64,000 bases of DNA from Cardiobacterium valvarum (GTDB lineage Bacteria > Pseudomonadota > Gammaproteobacteria > Cardiobacteriales > Cardiobacteriaceae), in assembly GCF_900460955.1 (NCBI RefSeq), contig NZ_UFUW01000001.1, positions 1,734,738-1,798,737 on the forward strand, written 5' to 3'. Positions 58,307 to 64,000 of the stretch are shown in pieces (the stretch's first letter is position 1; each line of letters begins with the position of its first letter). Under the pieces are notes generated by a model. That model worked only from the letters and a program-made list of their open reading frames with translations, had not been told where the DNA came from and ran no database searches. The position numbers were made by a program, and so were the translations under genes.

Positions 58307-59229
58307 TGGCCAGACAACGCAGCATCCGCGAGCCCATTGCGGGCTCCGGAATCGGCGTACACAGCGGCAGACGGGTGGACATCCGCCTGCTGCCCGCGCC
58401 TGCCGATAGCGGCATCCGCTTCCGCCGTACCGACCTTGACCCCGTTGTCGAACTCCCTGCCCGCGCCGACCTCGTGCGCGATACCCAGCTCTGCACCGCA
58501 CTTGCCAACGAAGACGGCGTGCGTGTCGCTACTATCGAGCACCTCATGTCCGCCCTGGCGGGCCTCGGCATCGACAACCTCACCATCGAATTGAACGCGC
58601 CGGAAGTCCCCATCATGGACGGCAGCGCCGCTCCCTTCGTTTACCTCCTGCAACAGGCAGGTATCCGCGAACTGGATGCGCTGAAAACCTTCATCCATAT
58701 CAGCGACACCATCGAAGTGCGCGAAGGCGACAAATGGGCACGCCTCAGCCCGCACAACGGCTGCTGCTTCGACTTCACCATCGAATTTGACCACCCCGTC
58801 TTCCGCCACCGCAACAACCACACCCGCCTCGACTTCACCAGCCGCCGCTACATCCGCGACATCAGCCGCGCCCGGACCTTCGGTTTCCTGCGCGACATCG
58901 AATACCTGCAAAGCCATGGCCTGACCTTGGGTGGCGGTCTCGACAACGCCGTCGTTGTGGACGACTACCGCGTCCTGAACGAACACGGTCTGCGCTTTGA
59001 TGACGAATTCGTGCGCCACAAGCTGCTGGACGCCGTCGGCGATCTCTACCTGCTCGGCGCGCCGCTCATCGGCCACTACCAGGGCTACAAATCCGGACAT
59101 GACCTCAACAACAAACTGTGCCTGGCCCTGCTTGCCGCACCACAAAGCTGGCAACGCATCCAGCTTGACCGCGACAGCGACATCCAGATTGACTACGGCG
59201 AAAACCTGCCGCTACCACAGGCCAGTTGA
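58306..59229 (+). CDS. lpxC: UDP-3-O-acyl-N-acetylglucosamine deacetylase
   Basis: A 307-residue zinc enzyme that commits to lipid A synthesis. RSIREPIAGSGIGVHSGRRV is the opening; zinc is bound by His in TIEHLMSALAGLGIDN and by His and Asp in HKLLDAVGDLYLLG; the catalytic His is in GHYQGYKSGHDLNNKL. Starts within the ftsZ stop codon (TGATG), so translation is coupled. ftsZ-lpxC order is standard for gammaproteobacteria. Followed by a hairpin at 59261. Confidence 0.97.
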   Translation: MARQRSIREPIAGSGIGVHSGRRVDIRLLPAPADSGIRFRRTDLDPVVELPARADLVRDTQLCTALANEDGVRVATIEHLMSALAGLGIDNLTIELNAPEVPIMDGSAAPFVYLLQQAGIRELDALKTFIHISDTIEVREGDKWARLSPHNGCCFDFTIEFDHPVFRHRNNHTRLDFTSRRYIRDISRARTFGFLRDIEYLQSHGLTLGGGLDNAVVVDDYRVLNEHGLRFDDEFVRHKLLDAVGDLYLLGAPLIGHYQGYKSGHDLNNKLCLALLAAPQSWQRIQLDRDSDIQIDYGENLPLPQAS

Positions 59230-59243
59230 ACGCCCTGCCCCGC

Positions 59244-59414
59244 TTATCCGCGATACAGAAAAGAGACGCCGCCAGGCGTCTCTTTGCATATATCGTTAAA
59301 CATCTGTACGGCCTTCGGCTTGTCTTTACTATCCATCTTTAATTCATCCGGAATGGCGGCGAGGAAACGCGACAAGGTTTGCGGCGATAAGCGCGGTAAA
59401 GGGGTATTTTTCAC
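59244..59414 (-). CDS. Small hypothetical protein (56 aa)
   Basis: The GTG at 59414 has GGGGAG about five bases upstream and overlaps the stop of the CPBP gene (GTGA), which argues for coupled translation. The product begins MKNTPLPRLSPQTLSRFLAA and contains IPDELKMDSKDKPKAVQMF; it is soluble and helical. The frame also extends upstream to 59480 inside the CPBP gene. Its last codons overlap the hairpin after lpxC. Not recognised; it may assist the protease gene. Confidence 0.5.
   Translation of the reverse strand: MKNTPLPRLSPQTLSRFLAAIPDELKMDSKDKPKAVQMFNDICKETPGGVSFLYRG
59261..59284. terminator. Hairpin between lpxC and the small gene
   Basis: AAGAGACGCC-GCCA-GGCGTCTCTT, a perfect ten-pair stem 31 bases after lpxC. 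The following T-run is short (TCTTTGCAT), but on the minus strand CTCTTTTCTG follows. It lies inside the end of the small minus-strand gene. Confidence 0.6.
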
Positions 59415-60250
59415 GGATTCTCCCCGCTTTGTTGGGAAAGATGACGCAAGAAAAGGGTTTTTTCTTTGCCTATAAGCCAAGCGAGAATGAGGACAAAGAG
59501 GCCGGTTTGGATAATTTTGCTGTCCGGATGGGTAGCAAAGATTTCGTTACCGAGATTGGCACAGAGGTGAAAGACGACGGCAATCCAGATGTTGCGCGCG
59601 TTTTTGAGATAAAGCCAGTTCATGATGAAGACGAAGCAGATCATGCTTGCCATGAAGTTGATACCGTGTTGCCAGCCTTCGGCGACGAGGTTAGCCTGGT
59701 AGTAACCTTTGATACTGGCAAGCGGGACGTGCCAGAGAAACCAGTAGGCGAAGAAGATGAGGTTGGCGGTGATGAGGCGGAAGCGGGCAAGCAGTACGTC
59801 GGTGCCGTAGCTGTGCCAGGCAAGTTCTTCGAGCAAGGGCGCGAGGGCGAGCAGCAGCCACGGCGAGAAAAGGGCGCTGGTGAAGCTGGGGTGACCGGTG
59901 ATGCGGAATTGCCCGGCGCTGTAACCGAAGGCAAGCGAGATAAGCTGGGCGAGAACGAGGGTAACGGGGCCGATAAACACGGCGGCGAGCAGGTAGCGCA
60001 GACGGATGGTGCGCAGGCTGAGGCGAGGTTTGAGGTCGGCGAGCAGTACCGGTTTTTGCAGGAATAGCCAAGCGGCGACGACAGTCGGCGCAGCCAAACC
60101 TATGATGCCGAGGGCGCCTTGCAGGGTGGTGTGGATATCAAGACCAGGGGTGTGGCTAATATAGCCCGCTGCCAGCCAGCAGACGCAAGGGATGAGGAAG
60201 GACCAGAGGTAGAAGAAGCCGGGGCGGTCGTAGGCATTAAGATTGTTCAT
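59411..60250 (-). CDS. CPBP-family intramembrane protease-like protein
   Basis: A 279-residue protein with about eight membrane helices. The Abi/CPBP motifs are at LAPLLEELAWHSYG (motif 1, EExxxR in active enzymes), FAYWFLWHVPLA (motif 2, FxxxH) and VVFHLCANLGNEIF (motif 3, HxxxN/B). Motif 1 keeps both glutamates but has His-Ser in place of the Arg. Such proteins can be CAAX-type proteases or act in bacteriocin self-protection. Followed by a coupled small gene. Bordered upstream by repeats and an IS5-like remnant. Confidence 0.8.
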   Translation of the reverse strand: MNNLNAYDRPGFFYLWSFLIPCVCWLAAGYISHTPGLDIHTTLQGALGIIGLAAPTVVAAWLFLQKPVLLADLKPRLSLRTIRLRYLLAAVFIGPVTLVLAQLISLAFGYSAGQFRITGHPSFTSALFSPWLLLALAPLLEELAWHSYGTDVLLARFRLITANLIFFAYWFLWHVPLASIKGYYQANLVAEGWQHGINFMASMICFVFIMNWLYLKNARNIWIAVVFHLCANLGNEIFATHPDSKIIQTGLFVLILAWLIGKEKTLFLRHLSQQSGENP

Positions 60251-60379
60251 GGAGATACTTCCTGATTGTAAGTTCGGCGGAATTGTACGGGGTTTGCAGG
60301 TGATGGGTGTTAAGTAGTGCGGTTACCGGGTTTTACCGCTATCGCGATTTGCCCCCTCTTTGCAAAAGCCTTCCCTAAT

Positions 60380-60550
60380 GGGGCTTTCTGCGCCAAGCGA
60401 CGTCAATCCTAGGCTCGCGTCAGACAGGATAAATACTGGATTTTCCGCTGCATAGTTTGTTCGCTGCCCCCATCCTTCCCCTCCGAAGGAAGGGCCTCCT
60501 TGTGCAATTCTCTATTTTGGGTTCACCGCCAAGCGAGATAAAACCTGGGT
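60380..60550. repeat. Intergenic repeat array upstream of the CPBP gene
   Basis: CCAAGCGACG (60393), a GGATAAATACTGG half unit (60427-60439), a CG-rich module variant (60471-60496, CCATCCTTCCCCTCC with GGAAGG) and a unit CCAAGCGAGATAAAACCTGG (60530-60549). The IS5-like remnant begins directly after the last unit. Between 60251 and 60380 I see nothing. Confidence 0.6.
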
Positions 60551-60555
60551 TCGTA

Positions 60556-61103
60556 AGAGGAAGCATTAAAGAAATCAGATGGCAGATGGCCGTAGCACGT
60601 CGCCAGCAGGGACGTAATGAAGCAACCACCTTCCTGATTATTGATGCGCAGAGTGTGAAGAACACGGATACGGTTATGGAAAAAGGCTACGATGCCGGCA
60701 GAAAAGTGAGCGGCATATAGCGGTTGACACGCAGGGTTTGCCGCATGCCCTTGCGGTGACGGCAGCGGATGTTACGGATAGAAAAGGCTGCCTACTCGCC
60801 TTGGAACGCGACAGAGATAATCTTGGTGCGGTACAAAAAATCCTTGCTGACGGTGGTTACACGGGTAAGGCATTTGCTTCGTCGGTACAGGAGTTGATGG
60901 GTGCGGAGGTAGAGATTGCCAAACGAAACGAATTGCACCGTTTTGCGGTATTGCCGAAGCGATGGGTAGTAGAGCGCAGTTTTTCCTGGTTGGAAAAGCA
61001 CAGGCGGCTTTGGAAAAACTGCGGGCATAAGTTGAGTACCAGCTTGCAGATGATCGTTTTGGCTTTCTTGGGAATCCTGCTGCGAAGACTATAAACACGT
61101 TCT
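60556..61103 (+). mobile_element. IS5-like element copy 3 (5' truncated remnant)
   Basis: Matches the copies at 28065-29228 from GAGGAAGC near the A-run to the right terminal repeat AGACTATAAACACGTTCT (61086-61103). The catalytic frame starts MAVARRQQGRNEATTFLIID, then ten bases are lost between two GCGG motifs near 60712, causing a stop (VSGI*), and continues MPHALAVTAADVTDRKGCLL to the normal end GILLRRL. The left end and orfA are missing. In this copy orfB is in the -1 frame relative to orfA, showing the ancestral arrangement. Confidence 0.8.
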
Positions 61104-61440
61104 AAGGGCGAGCCAAGCGGGATAAATGTTGGGGCCACTATCCAATAACCCAGTATTTATTCTGTTTGGCTGTTGCTCACAAACACAGCTTTCATCTTGC
61201 TTGGCAGCTACCACAAACCCGACATTTATGAGGTCTTGCCGGGCTTCGTAAGTGCTGATAATAGCGGCTTCAGCGGAATAGAAGATTGCCTTGGTCTGAC
61301 GGACAGGGAGTAGGCAATAGGCCGCTCCAACAGCGGCACAATCCTGTTTATCCCTGGCCGTATTTAATCCAAAACCCACGCGACGCCCGTCCCTCATAAT
61401 CCGCTAAAATCACCGCTTACACACAACACAGGAACCCATC
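61104..61440. repeat. Gap with repeat units; no confident gene
   Basis: A CCAAGCGGGATAAATGTTGG unit is at 61116-61135 and a reverse one (CCCAGTATTTATTCTGTTTG) at 61150-61169. A minus-strand frame of about 100 residues crosses 61089-61397 but starts inside repeats and has no ribosome site or family I recognise; it may be the remnant of a gene. Confidence 0.45.
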
Positions 61441-62628
61441 ATGAACCACGTCCTCATCATCGGCGCCGGTGGCGTCGCTAACGTCGTCGTCCATAAATGC
61501 GCCGAAGACAAAAACACCTTCCACAAAATCACCCTGGCAAGCCGGACATTGGCGAAATGCGATGCCATCGCCGCTGCCGTCAAGGCAAAACACGGCGTGA
61601 CCATTGATACCCGCCAGATTGATGCCGACGACGTCCCCGCGCTCACCCGCCTGCTTGAAGAACTGCGCCCGCAACTCGTCCTCAATATCGCCCTGCCCTA
61701 CCAGGATCTGCACATCATGGACGCCTGCCTTGCTGCCGGCATCAACTACCTTGACACCGCCAACTACGAACCGCCGGAAGAAGCCAAATTCGAATACAAA
61801 TGGCAATGGGCCTATGACGGGCGCTACCGCGCGCGCGGCATCATGGCACTACTCGGCAGCGGCTTTGACCCCGGCGTTACCAACGTCTTCACCGCTTATA
61901 TCAAGAAACACCTGCTCGATGAAATCCATGAGCTCGACATCATCGACGCCAACGCCGGCGACCACGGCCTGCCCTTTGCCACCAATTTCAACCCCGAAAT
62001 CAACATCCGCGAAATCACCGCTGACGCCCGCCACTGGGAAAACGGTGCCTGGCAGACCACCCCGGCGCTTTCGCACAAACGCGTTTTCGACTTCCCGCAA
62101 ATCGGCGAAAAAAACATCTACATGATGTACCACGAAGAGCTCGAATCACTGGTCAAACACTTCCCGGAAATCAAAACCGCGCGCTTCTGGATGACCTTCT
62201 CCGACAATTACCTGAACCACCTCAAAGTGCTGGAAAACGTCGGCATGACCTCGATTGAGCCCGTCATGTACGAGGGGCGCGAAATCATCCCTATCCAGTT
62301 CCTGAAAGCCGTCCTGCCCGATCCTGCCTCGCTCGGCCCGCGTACCAAAGGCAAAACCTGCATCGGCTGCGTCGCTAAAGGCAAAAAAGACGGCAAAGAC
62401 AAAACCGTGTACATCTACAACATCTGCGACCACGAAGAAGCCTACAAAGAAACCGGCTCGCAGGCGATCTCCTACACCACCGGCGTACCGGCGATGATCG
62501 GCGCGAAAATGATGCTGAAAAACACCTGGCGCGCGGCGGGTGTACGCAACATGGAGCAATTCGACCCAGACCCGTTCCTAGAAGAACTCGCTGCCTACGG
62601 CCTGCCGTGGGAAGTGAAAGAGCTCTGA
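61441..62628 (+). CDS. Saccharopine dehydrogenase family, carboxynorspermidine dehydrogenase-like
   Basis: A 395-residue enzyme with an N-terminal Rossmann fold (VLIIGAGGVANVVVHKCAED) and the substrate domain of the LYS1/CANSDH group (DTANYEPPEEAKFEYKWQWA, GSGFDPGVTNVFTAYIKK, DANAGDHGLPFATNFNPEIN). Relatives reductively join an aldehyde with a diamine to form carboxynorspermidine or carboxyspermidine, a route to triamines. The normal partner decarboxylase NspC is not in the window. ACAGGA upstream supports the ATG. Long C-terminal part with CIGCVAKGKKDGK, a lysine-rich stretch. Confidence 0.88.
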   Translation: MNHVLIIGAGGVANVVVHKCAEDKNTFHKITLASRTLAKCDAIAAAVKAKHGVTIDTRQIDADDVPALTRLLEELRPQLVLNIALPYQDLHIMDACLAAGINYLDTANYEPPEEAKFEYKWQWAYDGRYRARGIMALLGSGFDPGVTNVFTAYIKKHLLDEIHELDIIDANAGDHGLPFATNFNPEINIREITADARHWENGAWQTTPALSHKRVFDFPQIGEKNIYMMYHEELESLVKHFPEIKTARFWMTFSDNYLNHLKVLENVGMTSIEPVMYEGREIIPIQFLKAVLPDPASLGPRTKGKTCIGCVAKGKKDGKDKTVYIYNICDHEEAYKETGSQAISYTTGVPAMIGAKMMLKNTWRAAGVRNMEQFDPDPFLEELAAYGLPWEVKEL

Positions 62629-62639
62629 GATGACTGACC

Positions 62640-63065
62640 ATGAAGCACAATATACCGCTTATCGCCGTATCCATAGGCCTTGCCGCTTGCAGCAGCGTGA
62701 ATAGCCATGCTGTCGCAAAAGACGTGCATCCGGATAACATCTGCATCATCAGAAATCCCGACGTGATCGTGACGGACTTTGTCCCGACCATCCAAACCCG
62801 CTTGCAACACTACGGCATCAACAGCCACTTGGTAGAAACAGCGGATAAATCACAATGCCCGTACACCCTTGAATACACGGTAAAACGTTCGTGGAGCCTG
62901 AAAACCTATATCTCATGGGCAGAGCTCAAACTCTACAAAGACGGTCAAGCTATCGCCGATGCCGAATACAAACCGCTGGCCAAGGGCGCATTTGTGGTTA
63001 ACAAATGGCAGTCCACCGAAACCATCATGAACCCGGTTGTTGACTCCCTGCTTGGCAAAAAATGA
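62640..63065 (+). CDS. Sbal_3080-like lipoprotein
   Basis: A 141-residue lipoprotein: MKHNIPLIAVSIGLAACSSV with lipobox LAAC (Cys17). The mature part has CIIRNPDVIVTDFVPTIQTR, then a second Cys in KSQCPYTLEYTVKRSWSL, LKLYKDGQAIADAEYKP and NKWQSTETIMNPVVDSLLGK, a pattern I associate with the Sbal_3080 family of small periplasm-facing lipoproteins of unknown role. It starts 11 bases after the dehydrogenase, so the pair is likely co-transcribed. A strong terminator follows directly. Confidence 0.75.
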   Translation: MKHNIPLIAVSIGLAACSSVNSHAVAKDVHPDNICIIRNPDVIVTDFVPTIQTRLQHYGINSHLVETADKSQCPYTLEYTVKRSWSLKTYISWAELKLYKDGQAIADAEYKPLAKGAFVVNKWQSTETIMNPVVDSLLGKK

Positions 63066-63092
63066 AATAAGCCCCCGCAAGGGGGCTTATTG
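63064..63092 (+). terminator. Terminator after the Sbal_3080-like gene
   Basis: AAATAAGCCCCC-GCAA-GGGGGCTTATT, a 12-pair stem overlapping the stop codon region; the T-run is short. Confidence 0.75.
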
Positions 63093-63099
63093 CACCAGC

Positions 63100-63200
63100 G
63101 TGCAACCCCGGTATTTACGCTGCTTGAGCGGTTTCCATTAGCACGATGGTGCTGCGCAAAAAGAAAAATGTAGGGATGTTGCCTGCAACATCTCCACCCA
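63100..63200. repeat. Repeat unit and palindrome between lipoprotein and HXXEE genes
   Basis: CCCGGTATTTACGCTGCTTG (63107-63126) is a reverse CCAAGCGG-family unit; GGATGTTGC-CT-GCAACATCTC near 63173-63193 is a relative of the palindrome at 4529-4550. No gene. Confidence 0.6.
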
Positions 63201-63245
63201 AAAACTGTCCCCGGCATTTATTCCACCTATCGAACAACACCCACC

Positions 63246-63773
63246 ATGACCATTGCCCACCTCTCCCTCATCATCCTGTCGCTCTTCATGCTGCATGAAT
63301 TCGACGAAATCATCCTGATCCGCCCCTGGATAGAAAAGCACCGATACGACCCGCGCTACCGGAAAGAACTCTTTATCGCCGGCAAAGCGCACTACCCCTC
63401 CACCGAAACCATCGCTGTAATAATCGCCGAAGAATACCTGCTCGCCTCCATCGGGTTGCTCATCGCCATCAACTGGCATATCCCCGAACTCGCCTTGGCT
63501 TTCGGCATCTGCCACACCCTGCATTTGCTTGTCCACATCGCCGAAGTGCTGCGCTTCCGGCGCGCAGTGCCGGGCGGCATCACCGCCGTCCTCACCTTCC
63601 CGCTGCTGCTATGGTTATTCGCCTGTTACCTGAGCCAACAACCCCTTTCATGGCCGCTGCTCCTCACCCTCACACCGCTTGTCCTGGTGGCCATCCTCCT
63701 CAATCTGGCCTGGCTGCACCGCCACGCGGCAGATATTGACAGCTGGCTACACAAAACCGGTGGCACGAAGTGA
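63246..63773 (+). CDS. HXXEE-domain membrane protein
   Basis: A 175-residue protein with about five membrane helices. The first helix ends in LFMLHEFDEIILIRPWIEK, with the His and acidic residues that name the family; IIAEEYLLASIG adds a Glu pair in the third helix and CHTLHLLVHIAEVLRF gives three His and one Glu in the fourth. Such conserved His and Glu inside the membrane suggest metal binding or a membrane enzyme, but no function is established. No clear ribosome site. Single gene between repeat-filled gaps. Confidence 0.75.
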   Translation: MTIAHLSLIILSLFMLHEFDEIILIRPWIEKHRYDPRYRKELFIAGKAHYPSTETIAVIIAEEYLLASIGLLIAINWHIPELALAFGICHTLHLLVHIAEVLRFRRAVPGGITAVLTFPLLLWLFACYLSQQPLSWPLLLTLTPLVLVAILLNLAWLHRHAADIDSWLHKTGGTK

Positions 63774-63880
63774 TGCCGCTTGGCGGACCCGTATTTACCC
63801 CCGCTTGGCAGCTTTTATCCCCCTTCCGTCCTTTGGGCACCCTGCCCGTCGGCAAGCAGCGGCTGCGCCGACCGTTTTAA
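63774..63880. repeat. Intergenic repeat array before the AEC transporter
   Basis: Reverse CCAAGCGG units at 63777-63800 and 63799-63812 (CCGCTTGGCGGACCCGTATT), then a truncated CG-rich module (CCCCCTTCCGTCCTTTGGGC, 63818-63837). Nothing else seen before the last gene. Confidence 0.6.
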
Positions 63881-63923
63881 AAAAACGTAGAATGCGCGCC
63901 ACATCCACCCACCAACCACCATC

Positions 63924-64000
63924 ATGCTTAACATCGTTACTTCGCTCATCCCGATTTTTATCGTTATCACCTTCGGCTACGCTGCCACGCGCGCTGGTGC
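63924..64000 (+). CDS. AEC family transporter, N-terminal start (cut by window edge)
   Basis: Only 25 residues are inside the window: MLNIVTSLIPIFIVITFGYA then ATRAG. A short N-terminus followed by a helix of this composition (LIPIFIVIxxGY) is the usual beginning of auxin-efflux-carrier-type transporters, but so little sequence makes this provisional. Confidence 0.5.
   Translation, partial: MLNIVTSLIPIFIVITFGYAATRAG

Noticed and set aside
61089..61397. Minus-strand frame of about 100 residues before the dehydrogenase gene
   Set aside because: It begins and ends in repeat sequence, lacks a ribosome site and no family is recognisable; could be a remnant, but not supported as a gene.
1250..63880. 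CRISPR array suggested by tandem units near 4365-4435 and 27098-27225
   Set aside because: Spacers between units are only a few bases, units diverge from one another, and no cas genes are present.

Overview
The window is a GC-rich (visibly about 60%) stretch of a Gram-negative gammaproteobacterial chromosome. Evidence for this is LpxC (lipid A synthesis), a MurE with a DNPR motif (meso-diaminopimelate type), an mraZ-led division and cell wall cluster, a hemC-hemD-hemX-hemY operon, many lipoproteins, and the density of short intergenic repeats. Gene content and repeats would fit a Cardiobacteriaceae-like organism, but that assignment is inference. No tRNA, rRNA or CRISPR array was seen.

Layout. 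1-11 kb: a LysR fragment, small membrane and hypothetical genes, a Sel1-repeat protein, a MATE exporter, an SPFH protein with a lipoprotein, the oxidative pentose phosphate operon zwf-pgl-gnd, and an MFS exporter. 11.1-13.2 kb: an AT-rich accessory island with a broken outer-membrane barrel gene, a Sec-exported protein carrying an internal double-glycine-type leader motif, a small membrane protein and a secreted C39 cysteine peptidase. 13.4-27 kb: a LysR remnant, nitroreductase, paired glycine-zipper lipoproteins, argH, hemCDXY, an SMI1/KNR4 protein, dgkA, rpsT, hemL, pdxH, an MTHFR-like protein, a lipoprotein and tadA. 27.3-29.3 kb: a nest of insertion sequences (an IS256-like element with an 8-bp target duplication, interrupted by two copies of an IS5-like element). 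29.4-39.5 kb, minus strand: mraZ-rsmH-ftsL-ftsI-murE-murF-mraY-murD-ftsW. 39.8-50 kb: a second SPFH protein, a large coiled-coil envelope protein, nudF, nlpD, surE, then alr, radA, galU, hemH and an SDR gene. 50.2-59.2 kb, plus strand: a MipA-like barrel, then murG-murC-ddl-ftsQ-ftsA-ftsZ-lpxC. 59.2-64 kb: a CPBP protease operon, an IS5-like remnant, a carboxynorspermidine dehydrogenase-like gene, a lipoprotein, an HXXEE membrane protein and the start of an AEC transporter.

How the genes work together. The usually continuous division and cell wall cluster is split between ftsW and murG into two blocks on opposite strands about 22 kb apart, with the IS nest directly behind ftsW. Between them the two blocks still cover peptidoglycan precursor synthesis (murC-G, mraY, ddl, with alr nearby), septal machinery (FtsL, I, W, Q, A, Z) and lipid A commitment (LpxC). 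Heme synthesis is well represented (hemL, hemC, hemD, hemX, hemY, hemH).

The most unusual content is (1) the AT-rich locus that looks like a periplasmic C39 peptidase paired with a Sec-exported substrate, with no ABC transporter; (2) a family of CCAAGCGG-centred repeats that fills intergenic gaps, has a 24-bp identical copy inside murE and lies in a dead LysR gene; (3) a 105-bp strongly paired element before an SDR gene.
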